Shown one piece after another: positions 51,153 to 58,910 of a stretch of 64,000 bases of DNA. The notes beneath the pieces were generated by a model. The model did no database searches and was not told where the DNA came from. It was given only the letters and a program-made list of their open reading frames with translations. The DNA is from Candidatus Latescibacterota bacterium (GTDB lineage: Bacteria; Latescibacterota; UBA2968). Location of the stretch: contig JAJEHL010000017.1 of NCBI GenBank assembly GCA_022823725.1, forward strand, positions 124,001 through 188,000. Direction: 5' to 3'. Within the stretch, counting starts at the first letter, position 1. Each line of letters starts with the position of its first letter. The translations under genes were made by a program, and so were the position numbers.

Positions 51153-52499
51153 TCAGTTGTCAGATTGTTCCGATAGCTTGTTCATCATAAACCGTATCAT
51201 TTCGTTAAATATCTTCTTGAGTTCCTTCAAATCTTGCCCCGTATATTCTTTTTTATATTCATCAGTATAATCTTTATCATCATTATCAAAACCAGAAAAC
51301 TGAGAGTCGAATTTCCAGATACAACCACTTGAGTCTGCTTCATTTTTAATTGTAAAATCAAAATTGGCCCTCCGTGTGCCTTGAAAATCGTGTAACCCAA
51401 ATATGATATTGGTAGAAATAGAAAGCGCGAGTTCCGGCCATGCTTCATTCTGATCTTCGAAAGAAAAAAAAGCCATTTTATTGTTAGTCCTTCTCACTGT
51501 GGAACGAGCAGCATCATCTGTACGAAAACTCCATAAGAACATGTAGGAGAACTGCTCTATCTTTTCCTTAGTATAGAAAAAAAATGGATACAGCACCTTA
51601 TCCGCATATTCCCTTGCCCTAATTGCGTTGCCTGTGCTCTTTTCCAAAGAACGCTTGAAGATCGCGATCTCTTTGTCTATATCCTTCACATCTTCAATAT
51701 CCTCTCCTCGGGCGGCTTTTAGATGGAGATTCAAAGCATATTTGCAACAGGCTGCAATATAGGTGATAAACTCGGTCAAATCTTCGGTCTTATCCGCCTG
51801 CTCCAGCATCCCGATGTATTGATCTCTCTCCTCAATCGGGACTACAGCCACCGTATATCCGTGCTTGATCAAAATCATATTCATCAAAAGCCGCGCCATG
51901 CGACCATTACCATCGTCAAAAGGATGGATACGGATAAATCGATAGTGAAACGTAGCGGCTATAATAATCGGATGCTCGTCCTCATCTTCTTGTCTTCTAT
52001 ACCAATCAATGAGATCGCCCATCGCAGATTTCACCTGATCTGGCGGCGTAAAATAATAAATCTCTCCTGTAGAAGTCCGCACATTATTTGGCTGTGTCTT
52101 ATACTCTCCGATAGCAATGCGCCGTTTCACCGGCTGTCCATCGGGCGTTATCGCGTCGTTTTCATAAGGCTCCTTCAGCAACACTTTATGGAGATTTCGG
52201 ATAAAGACCTCATTGAGTAATTCATCTCTTTTTACTGCATCCTCCATCGCCTTTACCGCCTCATCGTGTCCCTCAATGTCCAGATGATCGCGCATCGGTT
52301 TCCCGCGAGCAGTAAGCCCATGAAGAATCAGACTTCTCGTTTCTCCGAGCGTCAGACTATTGCCTTCTACAGCATTGGAGTGATAATTCGACTCAATTCG
52401 GAGCTTTTGTTCTATCTGGCCCACGATCTCAGAAGGCAATGGGCGCAGTGCGTCCAACTCTTCTTTAAGCCGATCAGTTTCTTCAATGACATTGCTCAT
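51153..52499 (-). CDS. Fic-domain protein with N-terminal inhibitory helix
   Basis: 448 residues. The Fic motif HPFDDGNGR is at 192-200, complete for AMP transfer (the H is catalytic; D and GNGR bind phosphate and metal). The N-terminal inhibitory helix motif S/TxxxE(G/N) is present as SNAVEGN (41-47, Glu45), making this a class II Fic that is switched off until the helix moves. A helical region and a C-terminal alpha/beta region of about 200 residues with no known name follow. Targets are unknown. The start is weakly supported. It may be the effector of a toxin or defence island with the TA pair and the 108-residue protein. Confidence 0.93.
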   Translation of the reverse strand: MSNVIEETDRLKEELDALRPLPSEIVGQIEQKLRIESNYHSNAVEGNSLTLGETRSLILHGLTARGKPMRDHLDIEGHDEAVKAMEDAVKRDELLNEVFIRNLHKVLLKEPYENDAITPDGQPVKRRIAIGEYKTQPNNVRTSTGEIYYFTPPDQVKSAMGDLIDWYRRQEDEDEHPIIIAATFHYRFIRIHPFDDGNGRMARLLMNMILIKHGYTVAVVPIEERDQYIGMLEQADKTEDLTEFITYIAACCKYALNLHLKAARGEDIEDVKDIDKEIAIFKRSLEKSTGNAIRAREYADKVLYPFFFYTKEKIEQFSYMFLWSFRTDDAARSTVRRTNNKMAFFSFEDQNEAWPELALSISTNIIFGLHDFQGTRRANFDFTIKNEADSSGCIWKFDSQFSGFDNDDKDYTDEYKKEYTGQDLKELKKIFNEMIRFMMNKLSEQSDN

Positions 52500-52800
52500 G
52501 GTATATTCTCACACAAAGGCACTAAAATATAAAGAATAACGCGATGTGTAACTTCAAAATCGCCACAGAATAATGCCGACAAACAGAGATAAGAAAGTCA
52601 AAATCACTGGATTGCGGCTTACACCCTGCCGCAATGACGGCTCTAAAATCCTTGTTTTGCTGACTGCTGACCACTGATTGCTTGTTTTTTTCACCATTAT
52701 TCTAAAGTCACACATGACGTAAAGAATAGTCCCACATAAAACTACAAAGTCCCAAATATCCCTTTTTCCCTTTGTGTCTTTGTGCCTTCGTGTGAGTTCC
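52500..52800. other. Intergenic region, 301 bases, with dispersed repeat text
   Basis: Between the Fic gene and the nitroreductase, both reverse strand. It contains CTGACTGCTGACCACTGA (52660-52677) and TTTGTGTCTTTGTGCC... (52768-52800), related to text at 25.5 and 33.2 kb. No gene was found. Confidence 0.6.
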
Positions 52801-53553
52801 TTACCGCCGCAACTTAAACCCCTGCGCCGTCAGAAACTCGTCCAATTCCTCACGCACATGAAATTGCCCAGTGCGCCCTCCTACCACTGTAGTCCAGCGT
52901 TGATCTCCTTCGTGCATCCCCTGTGACGCATAAAACGCCACCATCTTCTGGTCGTACTCCTTCATAATTGCGCAATGCGTCTCATCGTCTAAATAACGCT
53001 CCCGATGCAACACCGCATCGAGCGGCAAACGCGGTTTCACCTCTGGCTCCTGCGCTGGATACCCAATACAAAAACCCGACACAGCCGCAACATAAGGCGG
53101 CAAACCGAGCAATTCACCCACAGCCTTTGGATTATTTCGCATCGCCCCAATCATACAAATGCCCAACCCCATCGACTCTGCCGCAACAGCCACATTCTGC
53201 ATCATCAACGCGACATCCACCGTCGCAATCATCAACGCCTCGACATAATCCCCATCAAACCGCTCAACCCCATGCATCTGATTCGCCATCCGATCCCGAT
53301 GCAAATCCGCACAAAAAGCCAAAAAAGCCGCACTCTGATGAATCTGCACCTGATCAGCACACAACTCAGCCAGCTTCTTTTTGCGCTCCGAATCAGCCAC
53401 ATGAATCACCGTATAAGCCTGCAAATTACTCGACGTACTCGCCTGCTGCCCACACCGAATCAGGGTTTCCAACACCCCATCGGGCAATGGTCGATCTTCA
53501 AACCTCCGAATACTCCTGTGCGACATCAGCAAATCAATCGTGGGATTCGACAT
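52801..53553 (-). CDS. Nitroreductase-family flavoprotein, NfsA-like
   Basis: 250 residues with AAAGGA seven bases upstream. It begins MSNPTIDLLMSHRSIRRFEDRPLP, the typical FMN-binding opening with SHRSIRRF. Continuing blocks are GQQASTSSNLQAYTVIHV, AESMGLGICMIGAMRNNP and VSGFCIGYPAQEP. This order fits the NfsA/FRP branch of FMN-dependent NADPH nitroreductases. The natural substrate may be a quinone or other electrophile. It lies after a gap holding repeat text and has no apparent partner gene. Confidence 0.9.
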   Translation of the reverse strand: MSNPTIDLLMSHRSIRRFEDRPLPDGVLETLIRCGQQASTSSNLQAYTVIHVADSERKKKLAELCADQVQIHQSAAFLAFCADLHRDRMANQMHGVERFDGDYVEALMIATVDVALMMQNVAVAAESMGLGICMIGAMRNNPKAVGELLGLPPYVAAVSGFCIGYPAQEPEVKPRLPLDAVLHRERYLDDETHCAIMKEYDQKMVAFYASQGMHEGDQRWTTVVGGRTGQFHVREELDEFLTAQGFKLRR

Positions 53554-53610
53554 AATAATCCTTTCTAAGGGAGGGCGGGCACAGAACTTGCTCCGTAATG
53601 CTTTTATACG

Positions 53611-53630
53611 GAGGCACCGCCTCTACATGG
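53611..53630 (+). repeat. Degenerate element GAGGCACCGCCTCTACATGG
   Basis: It contains the short inverted repeat GGAGGC/GCCTCT and ends CTCTACATGG. A related ending CTTCTACATGG lies at 19351-19361, and ACCGCCCCTACG at 411-422. This suggests copies of a dispersed non-coding element. Confidence 0.4.
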
Positions 53631-53667
53631 CACGTTATTTTTCAATGAAGCCATGAAACCAAACTTT

Positions 53668-53682
53668 GTCAAGAAACTTGAC
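53668..53682. promoter_or_regulatory. Inverted repeat upstream of the BNR-protein gene
   Basis: GTCAAG-AAA-CTTGAC, perfect 6-bp arms. It lies 57 bases before the ATG at 53739. Possible operator; no companion promoter of the usual type was found. Confidence 0.3.
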
Positions 53683-53738
53683 GCGACTTTCCTTTTTCCT
53701 TTTTTTAGCATCGTCAAATTTCATACAAAGGAGAAAAC

Positions 53739-55148
53739 ATGACCCTCACCTTAAACCAAAAAGACACGGGCTATCGCGGGATATGGTATTACAATCAGCC
53801 ATCCGGCGATGAATACGTGTACAAATACAGCGGTGGATTAGGCACGTACTGTGCCAAACATCGCCCCTTTGCCGTGTACCGTCCCGAAGTCGAAAAAACC
53901 TTCTTCTGTTACGGTGGCACACCTGTTGACGCACACCTCAAACACACCGAAGAAGACCTCAACGGCGACCACTCTTTTGCGCGCAATCGCAGTGGCTTTC
54001 TCCTGCACATGATCTCCTACTTCGACCACAAAACCCGACAGGTTCCCCGACCGACCATCCTCCTCGACAAAAACACAGCCGATGCCCACGACAATCCAGT
54101 CATATCCATAGACGACGACGGCTATATATGGATCTTCTCAACCGCACACGGCTTATCGCGTCCCTCATATATCCACCGAAGCGCAAAACCCTACGCCATC
54201 GACGAATTTGAACAAATTGACGCGACCTATCAACTCAATGGCGAAGAACGCCCCATGGACAACTTCTCCTACATGCAAGCCTGGCACTTACCAGATCGCG
54301 GCTTCATCAACTTTGTCACGCGCTACAAAGATCCAGCCGATCGCACCCTCTTCTTCACGACCAGCCCCAACGGCGTCAAATGGTCTGAATGGACGCGCCT
54401 CGCCGCCATTGAAAAAGGACATTATCAAATCAGCATCTGCTCCAGTCAAAAAGCCGTCACAGCCTTTAACTACCACCCCAACCCTCACGGTCTCAACTGG
54501 CGCACCAACCTCTACTATCTCGAAACCCCCGACTTTGGACAAACCTGGCAAAATGCAGCCGGAGAAACCGTTGATGTTCCGCTCACAACCCCACACAACA
54601 ACGCCCTCGTGCGCGATTACGCAGCCGAAGGATTAAAAGTCTATCTCAAAGACATTCGCCTCGATCCACAGGGCAAACCCGTCATCCTCGTCATCACCAG
54701 CAAAGGTTATGAATCTGGCCCGGAAAATAGCCCGCGCACCTGGACCCTATTACAATGGACTGGAAGCGACTGGCACACCCACCCCATCACCATATCCGAC
54801 AGCAACTACGACATGGGATCCCTCTACCTCGAAGCAGACGGCACCTATCGCGTCATCGCCCCCACGGAAACCGGACCACAACCCTACAATCCCGGTGGAG
54901 AAATGGCAATGTGGAAACGCAAGGGACAAACGTGGAAGCGCGTCAAACAACTCACGCAAAACAGCACCCGAAACCACACCTATGCCCGAAGCCCCGTCAA
55001 TGCACATCCCGACTTCTACGCCCTATGGGCCGATGGCAATGCGCGACGTGCATCCAAATCATGCCTTTACTTCTGCGATAAAAAAGGCAACGTCTATCAA
55101 CTCCCCGAAACAATGGAAAGCGATTTCGAGCATCCGATCTCTCTTTGA
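53739..55148 (+). CDS. BNR-repeat (BNR_4-type) beta-propeller protein
   Basis: 469 residues with AAAGGAG upstream. It matches the BNR_4 pattern: GYRGIWYYNQPSGDEYVYKYSGGLGTY, FFCYGGTP, GYIWIFSTAHGLSRPSYIHRS and several more blades with S/T-x-D-x-G-x-T/S-W-type turns (PDFGQTWQNA). No signal peptide is evident. Proteins like this are usually assigned to sialidase-like or polysaccharide-acting folds with unproven activity. It is transcribed alone; the ZTP riboswitch and folD follow. Confidence 0.82.
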   Translation: MTLTLNQKDTGYRGIWYYNQPSGDEYVYKYSGGLGTYCAKHRPFAVYRPEVEKTFFCYGGTPVDAHLKHTEEDLNGDHSFARNRSGFLLHMISYFDHKTRQVPRPTILLDKNTADAHDNPVISIDDDGYIWIFSTAHGLSRPSYIHRSAKPYAIDEFEQIDATYQLNGEERPMDNFSYMQAWHLPDRGFINFVTRYKDPADRTLFFTTSPNGVKWSEWTRLAAIEKGHYQISICSSQKAVTAFNYHPNPHGLNWRTNLYYLETPDFGQTWQNAAGETVDVPLTTPHNNALVRDYAAEGLKVYLKDIRLDPQGKPVILVITSKGYESGPENSPRTWTLLQWTGSDWHTHPITISDSNYDMGSLYLEADGTYRVIAPTETGPQPYNPGGEMAMWKRKGQTWKRVKQLTQNSTRNHTYARSPVNAHPDFYALWADGNARRASKSCLYFCDKKGNVYQLPETMESDFEHPISL

Positions 55149-55178
55149 AAAATACGGGCTGGTAATCTATAAAAAAAT

Positions 55179-55207
55179 TTGGATTGTCTGCCCAAATTCC
55201 TTAAATT
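55179..55207 (+). promoter_or_regulatory. Putative promoter of folD
   Basis: TTGGAT (55179-55184), 17-base spacer, TAAATT (55202-55207). The transcription start would fall near 55214, a few bases before the first stem of the riboswitch. Confidence 0.55.
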
Positions 55208-55218
55208 TACAGAAATCT

Positions 55219-55329
55219 CCAGTGTAACTGGCGGAAGAGTGGAAATAACCACGAGGAAGCACTGGACTACAATCACACGCCGACCGCCTGGGCTGAAAAC
55301 AATCCATCGCCCGGGCGTATTTTTATTTT
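55219..55329 (+). promoter_or_regulatory. ZTP (pfl) riboswitch with terminator, controlling folD
   Basis: Stem P1 CCAGTG (55219-55224) / CACTGG (55260-55265), ACTGGCG at 55227-55233, stem P2 GTGG (55239-55242) / CCAC (55249-55252), and the conserved CCGCCTGGGC at 55284-55293. The same bases CGCCTGGGC (55285-55293) can pair with GCCCGGGCG (55309-55317), followed by TATTTTTATTTT. This is the expected switch: ligand (ZTP/ZMP, signs of folate shortage) stabilises the aptamer, blocks the terminator and lets folD be transcribed. folD is a known target of this class. Confidence 0.88.
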
Positions 55330-55355
55330 GGGCATTCACATGGGAGAAAGCGACC

Positions 55356-56237
55356 ATGGCAAAAATCATAAACGGCACAGACCTGTCCCAAACCATGCGC
55401 GCAGAAATGTCCGAAGAAGTCAGGCACCTCAAAGCGGCGCACAACCTCACCCCCGGCCTCGCGGTCGTACTCGTCGGCGACGATCCGGCATCCATATCCT
55501 ACATCAAAGGCAAACGCAAAGCATGTGCAGACATCGGCATATATTCTATCGAACACACCCTGACAACTGACCAGCCCGAATCCGATCTCCTCGACACCAT
55601 TGAACAACTCAACGACGACCCCGCCATTCACGGCATCCTCGTTCAACTTCCCCTGCCCGAAGGCTTTGACGAACAAACCGCCCTCAACAGCATCTCACCC
55701 GACAAAGATGTAGATGGTCTCCACCCTGTCAACCTCGGTCGCCTCATGCGCGGCGAAGAAGGCTTTTTGCCCTGCACGCCCCACGGCGTACAACAAATCC
55801 TCAAACGCGGCAATTTCGAAGTCGCCGGCAAACACGTCGTCATCGTGGGTCGCAGCACCCTGGTGGGCCGTCCACTCGCCAACATCCTTTCGCAAAAAGC
55901 CACAAATGCCACCGTCACCTTATGCCATACCGGCACGCGCGACCTCGGGCACTTCACCCGTCAGGCAGATATCCTCATCGTAGTAACAGGGCATCCCAAC
56001 ACCGTCACAGCAGACATGGTACAGGATGGCGCAGTCGTCATCGACATCGGCGTCAACCGCGTACCCGACAAATCAAAAAAAGCGGGTTATCGTCTCGTTG
56101 GCGATGTCGATTACAAAGCCATCAGCAAAAAAGCCCGCGCCATCACTCCCGTCCCGGGCGGTGTTGGTCCCATGACCATCACCATGCTCCTGTACAACAC
56201 CATAACATCGGCCAAACGCATGCACGGCCTCACATAA
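55356..56237 (+). CDS. folD: Methylene-THF dehydrogenase / methenyl-THF cyclohydrolase FolD
   Basis: 293 residues from ATG 55356 (MAKIINGTDLSQTMRAEM); an in-frame extension back to 55179 covers the riboswitch and is rejected. Signatures: GLAVVLVGDDPASISYIKGK with the Tyr-x3-Lys pair at the active site (YIKGK), GILVQLPLPEGF, DKDVDGLHPVNLG and the Rossmann block KHVVIVGRSTLVGRPLA. The final PVPGGVGPMTITMLLYNT is intact. It makes 10-formyl-THF for purine synthesis and supplies NADPH, so its control by ZTP fits. Confidence 0.97.
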   Translation: MAKIINGTDLSQTMRAEMSEEVRHLKAAHNLTPGLAVVLVGDDPASISYIKGKRKACADIGIYSIEHTLTTDQPESDLLDTIEQLNDDPAIHGILVQLPLPEGFDEQTALNSISPDKDVDGLHPVNLGRLMRGEEGFLPCTPHGVQQILKRGNFEVAGKHVVIVGRSTLVGRPLANILSQKATNATVTLCHTGTRDLGHFTRQADILIVVTGHPNTVTADMVQDGAVVIDIGVNRVPDKSKKAGYRLVGDVDYKAISKKARAITPVPGGVGPMTITMLLYNTITSAKRMHGLT

Positions 56238-56240
56238 AAA

Positions 56241-56272
56241 AACCGCCGACTGCTGAGATGCAATCGGCGGTT
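56241..56272. terminator. Terminator between convergent folD and epimerase genes
   Basis: AACCGCCGA (56241-56249) / TCGGCGGTT (56264-56272) with a 14-base loop. Seven T follow on the reverse strand (the A-run at 56236-56242), so it ends the reverse gene well; the forward T-run is short. Confidence 0.65.
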
Positions 56273-56286
56273 CTTAACATTTCTCG

Positions 56287-57018
56287 CTACACATAATCCT
56301 CGGCATTATCCACGGGATCATACCCGATCTCTTCGCGCGCGTTCTGAAGATCCCAATACGCTCGCGTATTGCCCGAAATCCCGTAATAAATCGCAAAATC
56401 AATTTTCTCCGATGCCTCAATGCTTCGCCAGGTCAATTGCACCGTATCTTTATAACTCAGCCAGGTCGATAAAATGCGGTCACTGCCTCGATTCTGAACA
56501 GAAGAAACGGGCTGAAAAGACCCAATCCGATGGCAAATCACAGACAGGCCATACTCATCGACATAATACCGTCCCAACGCTTCGCCATACGCTTTGCTCG
56601 CACCGTAATAACTATCGGGACGCACGGGCATTTCCCAGGTCGTATAAATCGGTCCCTTCTTTTCATACATACCCGTAACGTGATTTGTACTGGCAAAAAT
56701 CACCCGCTTCACCCCTCTGCGCTTGCACGCCTCGTAAATATTGTAGGTCCCAATAATATTCGCCTCAACTGTTTCTTCAAACGTCGCACCACCCGACGGA
56801 TTGCCCGCCATGTGAACCACCGCATCCATTCCATCCACTGCCTCTTCCATCTTCTCCAGATCCGTGATATTCCCCACCATCACTTCCTCGTCATACTTCT
56901 GATCTAAAATCGTGCGATTGTAAAGCACTCGCAGTTGATACCGCTCGTGCAAACCATCTGCGAGCACCACGCCAATTCGCCCTGCTGCACCTGTAATCAA
57001 CACCTTCTTTCTCGACAC
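56287..57018 (-). CDS. NAD-dependent epimerase/dehydratase (SDR family)
   Basis: 243 residues from GTG 57018, chosen because AAGGGAG lies a few bases upstream and the protein then begins directly at VSRKKVLITGAAGRIG. Nucleotide-binding GAAGRIG (about 10-16), VVHMAGNPSGG, the Tyr-x3-Lys pair YYGASKAYGE, and RIGSFQP. It is an extended-SDR type, similar to uronate dehydrogenase or UDP-sugar epimerases; substrate is unknown. It lies 34 bases after rqcH. Confidence 0.87.
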   Translation of the reverse strand: MSRKKVLITGAAGRIGVVLADGLHERYQLRVLYNRTILDQKYDEEVMVGNITDLEKMEEAVDGMDAVVHMAGNPSGGATFEETVEANIIGTYNIYEACKRRGVKRVIFASTNHVTGMYEKKGPIYTTWEMPVRPDSYYGASKAYGEALGRYYVDEYGLSVICHRIGSFQPVSSVQNRGSDRILSTWLSYKDTVQLTWRSIEASEKIDFAIYYGISGNTRAYWDLQNAREEIGYDPVDNAEDYV

Positions 57019-57052
57019 AATATCTCCCTTGAAAAAATGTAAAAATTTACGT

Positions 57053-58768
57053 CTATTCATCCTCGCGCTTGAGTTCACGAGGCGAGACCATCACGGTTTT
57101 TTCGTTGCGAATAGTCACCAGGCCCGGCGGTGCCCCGCGCGGCTTTTGCACATAGCGCACCTCCGTATAATTAACCGGCACGCTTTGGGCACCCCGCGCT
57201 TTGCTCCAGTAAGCCGCCAGACTGGCCGCTTCTTCAAGTGTTTTTCGAGAAGGGCGATCCGCTCTGCCATCGCGTTTGAGAATCACATGGGATCCCGGAC
57301 ATCCGTGAACATGCAAAAAGAGATCGTCGCGCCCTGAACTTTTGGTAAGCCTATCGTTTTCCGCATTATTCCGCCCCACCAGCACGCGCCAACCATCTTG
57401 TGTGAGATATCGCCTGGGGTGAATATCGCCGCTTTGGCGTTTAGACCTGACTTGCCGTCTCTTTTTTGGCGCTTTGATCAAGCGGGCGTCTTCCAATTCC
57501 TGTCGTATCTCATCGAACTCAATTTCTGAACGAATGGCGTTGAGGCGATCTATGTACTGCTGGATTTCATTCTTCTCCCTCTGTGCGGTCACGAGGCGTT
57601 TGGCGAGAATAGGCGCACCTTTTCTCGCTTTCCGTGCCCGCTTGAGATACGCACTGGCATTTTCCGAAGCCGTGCGCCGCGGATTGAGGGGAATAACCAT
57701 ATCCCCACTGGATGGACTAAACACATCGGGCAACGTGATAGTATCGATATTCGGAGGAATCTGTGCGATGTGGCACATCAGTACATTCCCCATCTTTTCA
57801 TACAAATCTGCATTGCTCGCATCGTCGATATCGGCGCGGATCCGCGCAATTTTCCGCTCGCAGACAGTCAGGCGTTTTTCCACATCCTTCTCGATATTTT
57901 TCTGTCGCCCTTTAAGTGCTTCAGCCTGAACTTCACACGCCACAACATCCGATATGGCTTCGCTGAGCGTACCATACGCTTGTTCTATCTGCGTATGCCG
58001 AACATCAAGAGCACAAATCGCGTTGTGATTATCCCCTTCGCGCACGCGCAGGCCCCCGTCATAAAATGGTGGATTCGCAAAAAAGGTGCGAACAATATCT
58101 TCAAAATTTGCGAGATCGCTGGCGGAAAGCCGGCGTTTTTCCACAAAACCAGCAAGATGAAGCAATTCGCGTGCGGATATAAGATCGAGGCCCGCAATAT
58201 GTTGCACAAGCGCGTTTGCGCGCATATCCTGGGGAATATCGATCAAAAAGGAAAACTTCGCACTTTCCGGTAGCATGCGGTCAAGTGCTGGCGGCGGCTG
58301 ATAGATCTTTCCCGGGGATATTTCCCGCACGCGGTTCTGACGCGCGCGAATGGACCTGAGCGCCCCCAGGATCCGTTCCGTTTTCATATCTACCAGAACA
58401 ACATTGGCATACCTGTTGATCAACTCGCATATAATGCGGGAATCGGTAGCTGTGCCAATGCGGTCGCGCTTGCGAACCACGAGATGCACAATGCGTTCGT
58501 GGGGAACATGCTCAATGCCAATAATACCCGCACCGCGCAAATAGCGATCCGCCCAGGGGATGCGCACATGCTGGGCGTCGATAGGCGGCCGGGTCAGCAT
58601 CAGACAACTTCGACCTGGATGTGAGGAAAGCAAAAGGTCCCCTGCATCGCCCAGATGTAAAAACAGATCGTGCCTGCCTACGAGGTACACATCGCGGATC
58701 AGACGATGGTCGATCTGAGGCTGCAATTCATCGCATAATCTGCGAAGTGTTAGTGGACTGAGGTTCAT
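57053..58768 (-). CDS. rqcH: Rqc2/RqcH-type NFACT ribosome quality-control protein
   Basis: 571 residues. The NFACT-N region opens with LSPLTLRRLCDELQPQIDHRLIRDVY, HLGDAGDLLLSSHPGRSCLML and continues to DMKTERILGALRS. The central region is coiled coil (about 280-400). The NFACT-R domain has VLVGRNNAENDRLTKSSGRDDLFLHVHGCPGSHVILK (blocks GRNNAEND, DLFLHVHG and PGSHVIL) near 470-500. RqcH binds obstructed 50S subunits and adds Ala tails to stalled chains. Its mRNA leader carries AGGATGAG upstream of the ATG. It diverges from the ClpX-like gene, which may degrade such tagged chains (inference). Confidence 0.93.
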   Translation of the reverse strand: MNLSPLTLRRLCDELQPQIDHRLIRDVYLVGRHDLFLHLGDAGDLLLSSHPGRSCLMLTRPPIDAQHVRIPWADRYLRGAGIIGIEHVPHERIVHLVVRKRDRIGTATDSRIICELINRYANVVLVDMKTERILGALRSIRARQNRVREISPGKIYQPPPALDRMLPESAKFSFLIDIPQDMRANALVQHIAGLDLISARELLHLAGFVEKRRLSASDLANFEDIVRTFFANPPFYDGGLRVREGDNHNAICALDVRHTQIEQAYGTLSEAISDVVACEVQAEALKGRQKNIEKDVEKRLTVCERKIARIRADIDDASNADLYEKMGNVLMCHIAQIPPNIDTITLPDVFSPSSGDMVIPLNPRRTASENASAYLKRARKARKGAPILAKRLVTAQREKNEIQQYIDRLNAIRSEIEFDEIRQELEDARLIKAPKKRRQVRSKRQSGDIHPRRYLTQDGWRVLVGRNNAENDRLTKSSGRDDLFLHVHGCPGSHVILKRDGRADRPSRKTLEEAASLAAYWSKARGAQSVPVNYTEVRYVQKPRGAPPGLVTIRNEKTVMVSPRELKREDE

Positions 58769-58808
58769 ATCTGTATCTCATCCTGGCATAGTATGTTTTG
58801 ATGATAAC

Positions 58809-58837
58809 TTGACAGTTAGAAGCAGTATTGGTATTGT
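58809..58837 (+). promoter_or_regulatory. Putative promoter of the ClpX-like gene
   Basis: Perfect TTGACA (58809-58814), 17-base spacer, TATTGT (58832-58837). The transcription start would be near 58843, so translation from ATG 58842 would be leaderless, and ATG 58911 would have a 65-base leader. Confidence 0.45.
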
Positions 58838-58910
58838 TTAGATGCTTTCAGTTATTACCCTGGATGGACTGAGAGCTTATCCCCAGCCCTTTGACCCTGG
58901 AGCTTTTTTT

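Noticed and set aside
55179-55355. Extension of folD upstream
   Set aside because: This stretch is the promoter and ZTP riboswitch; FolD begins at 55356.
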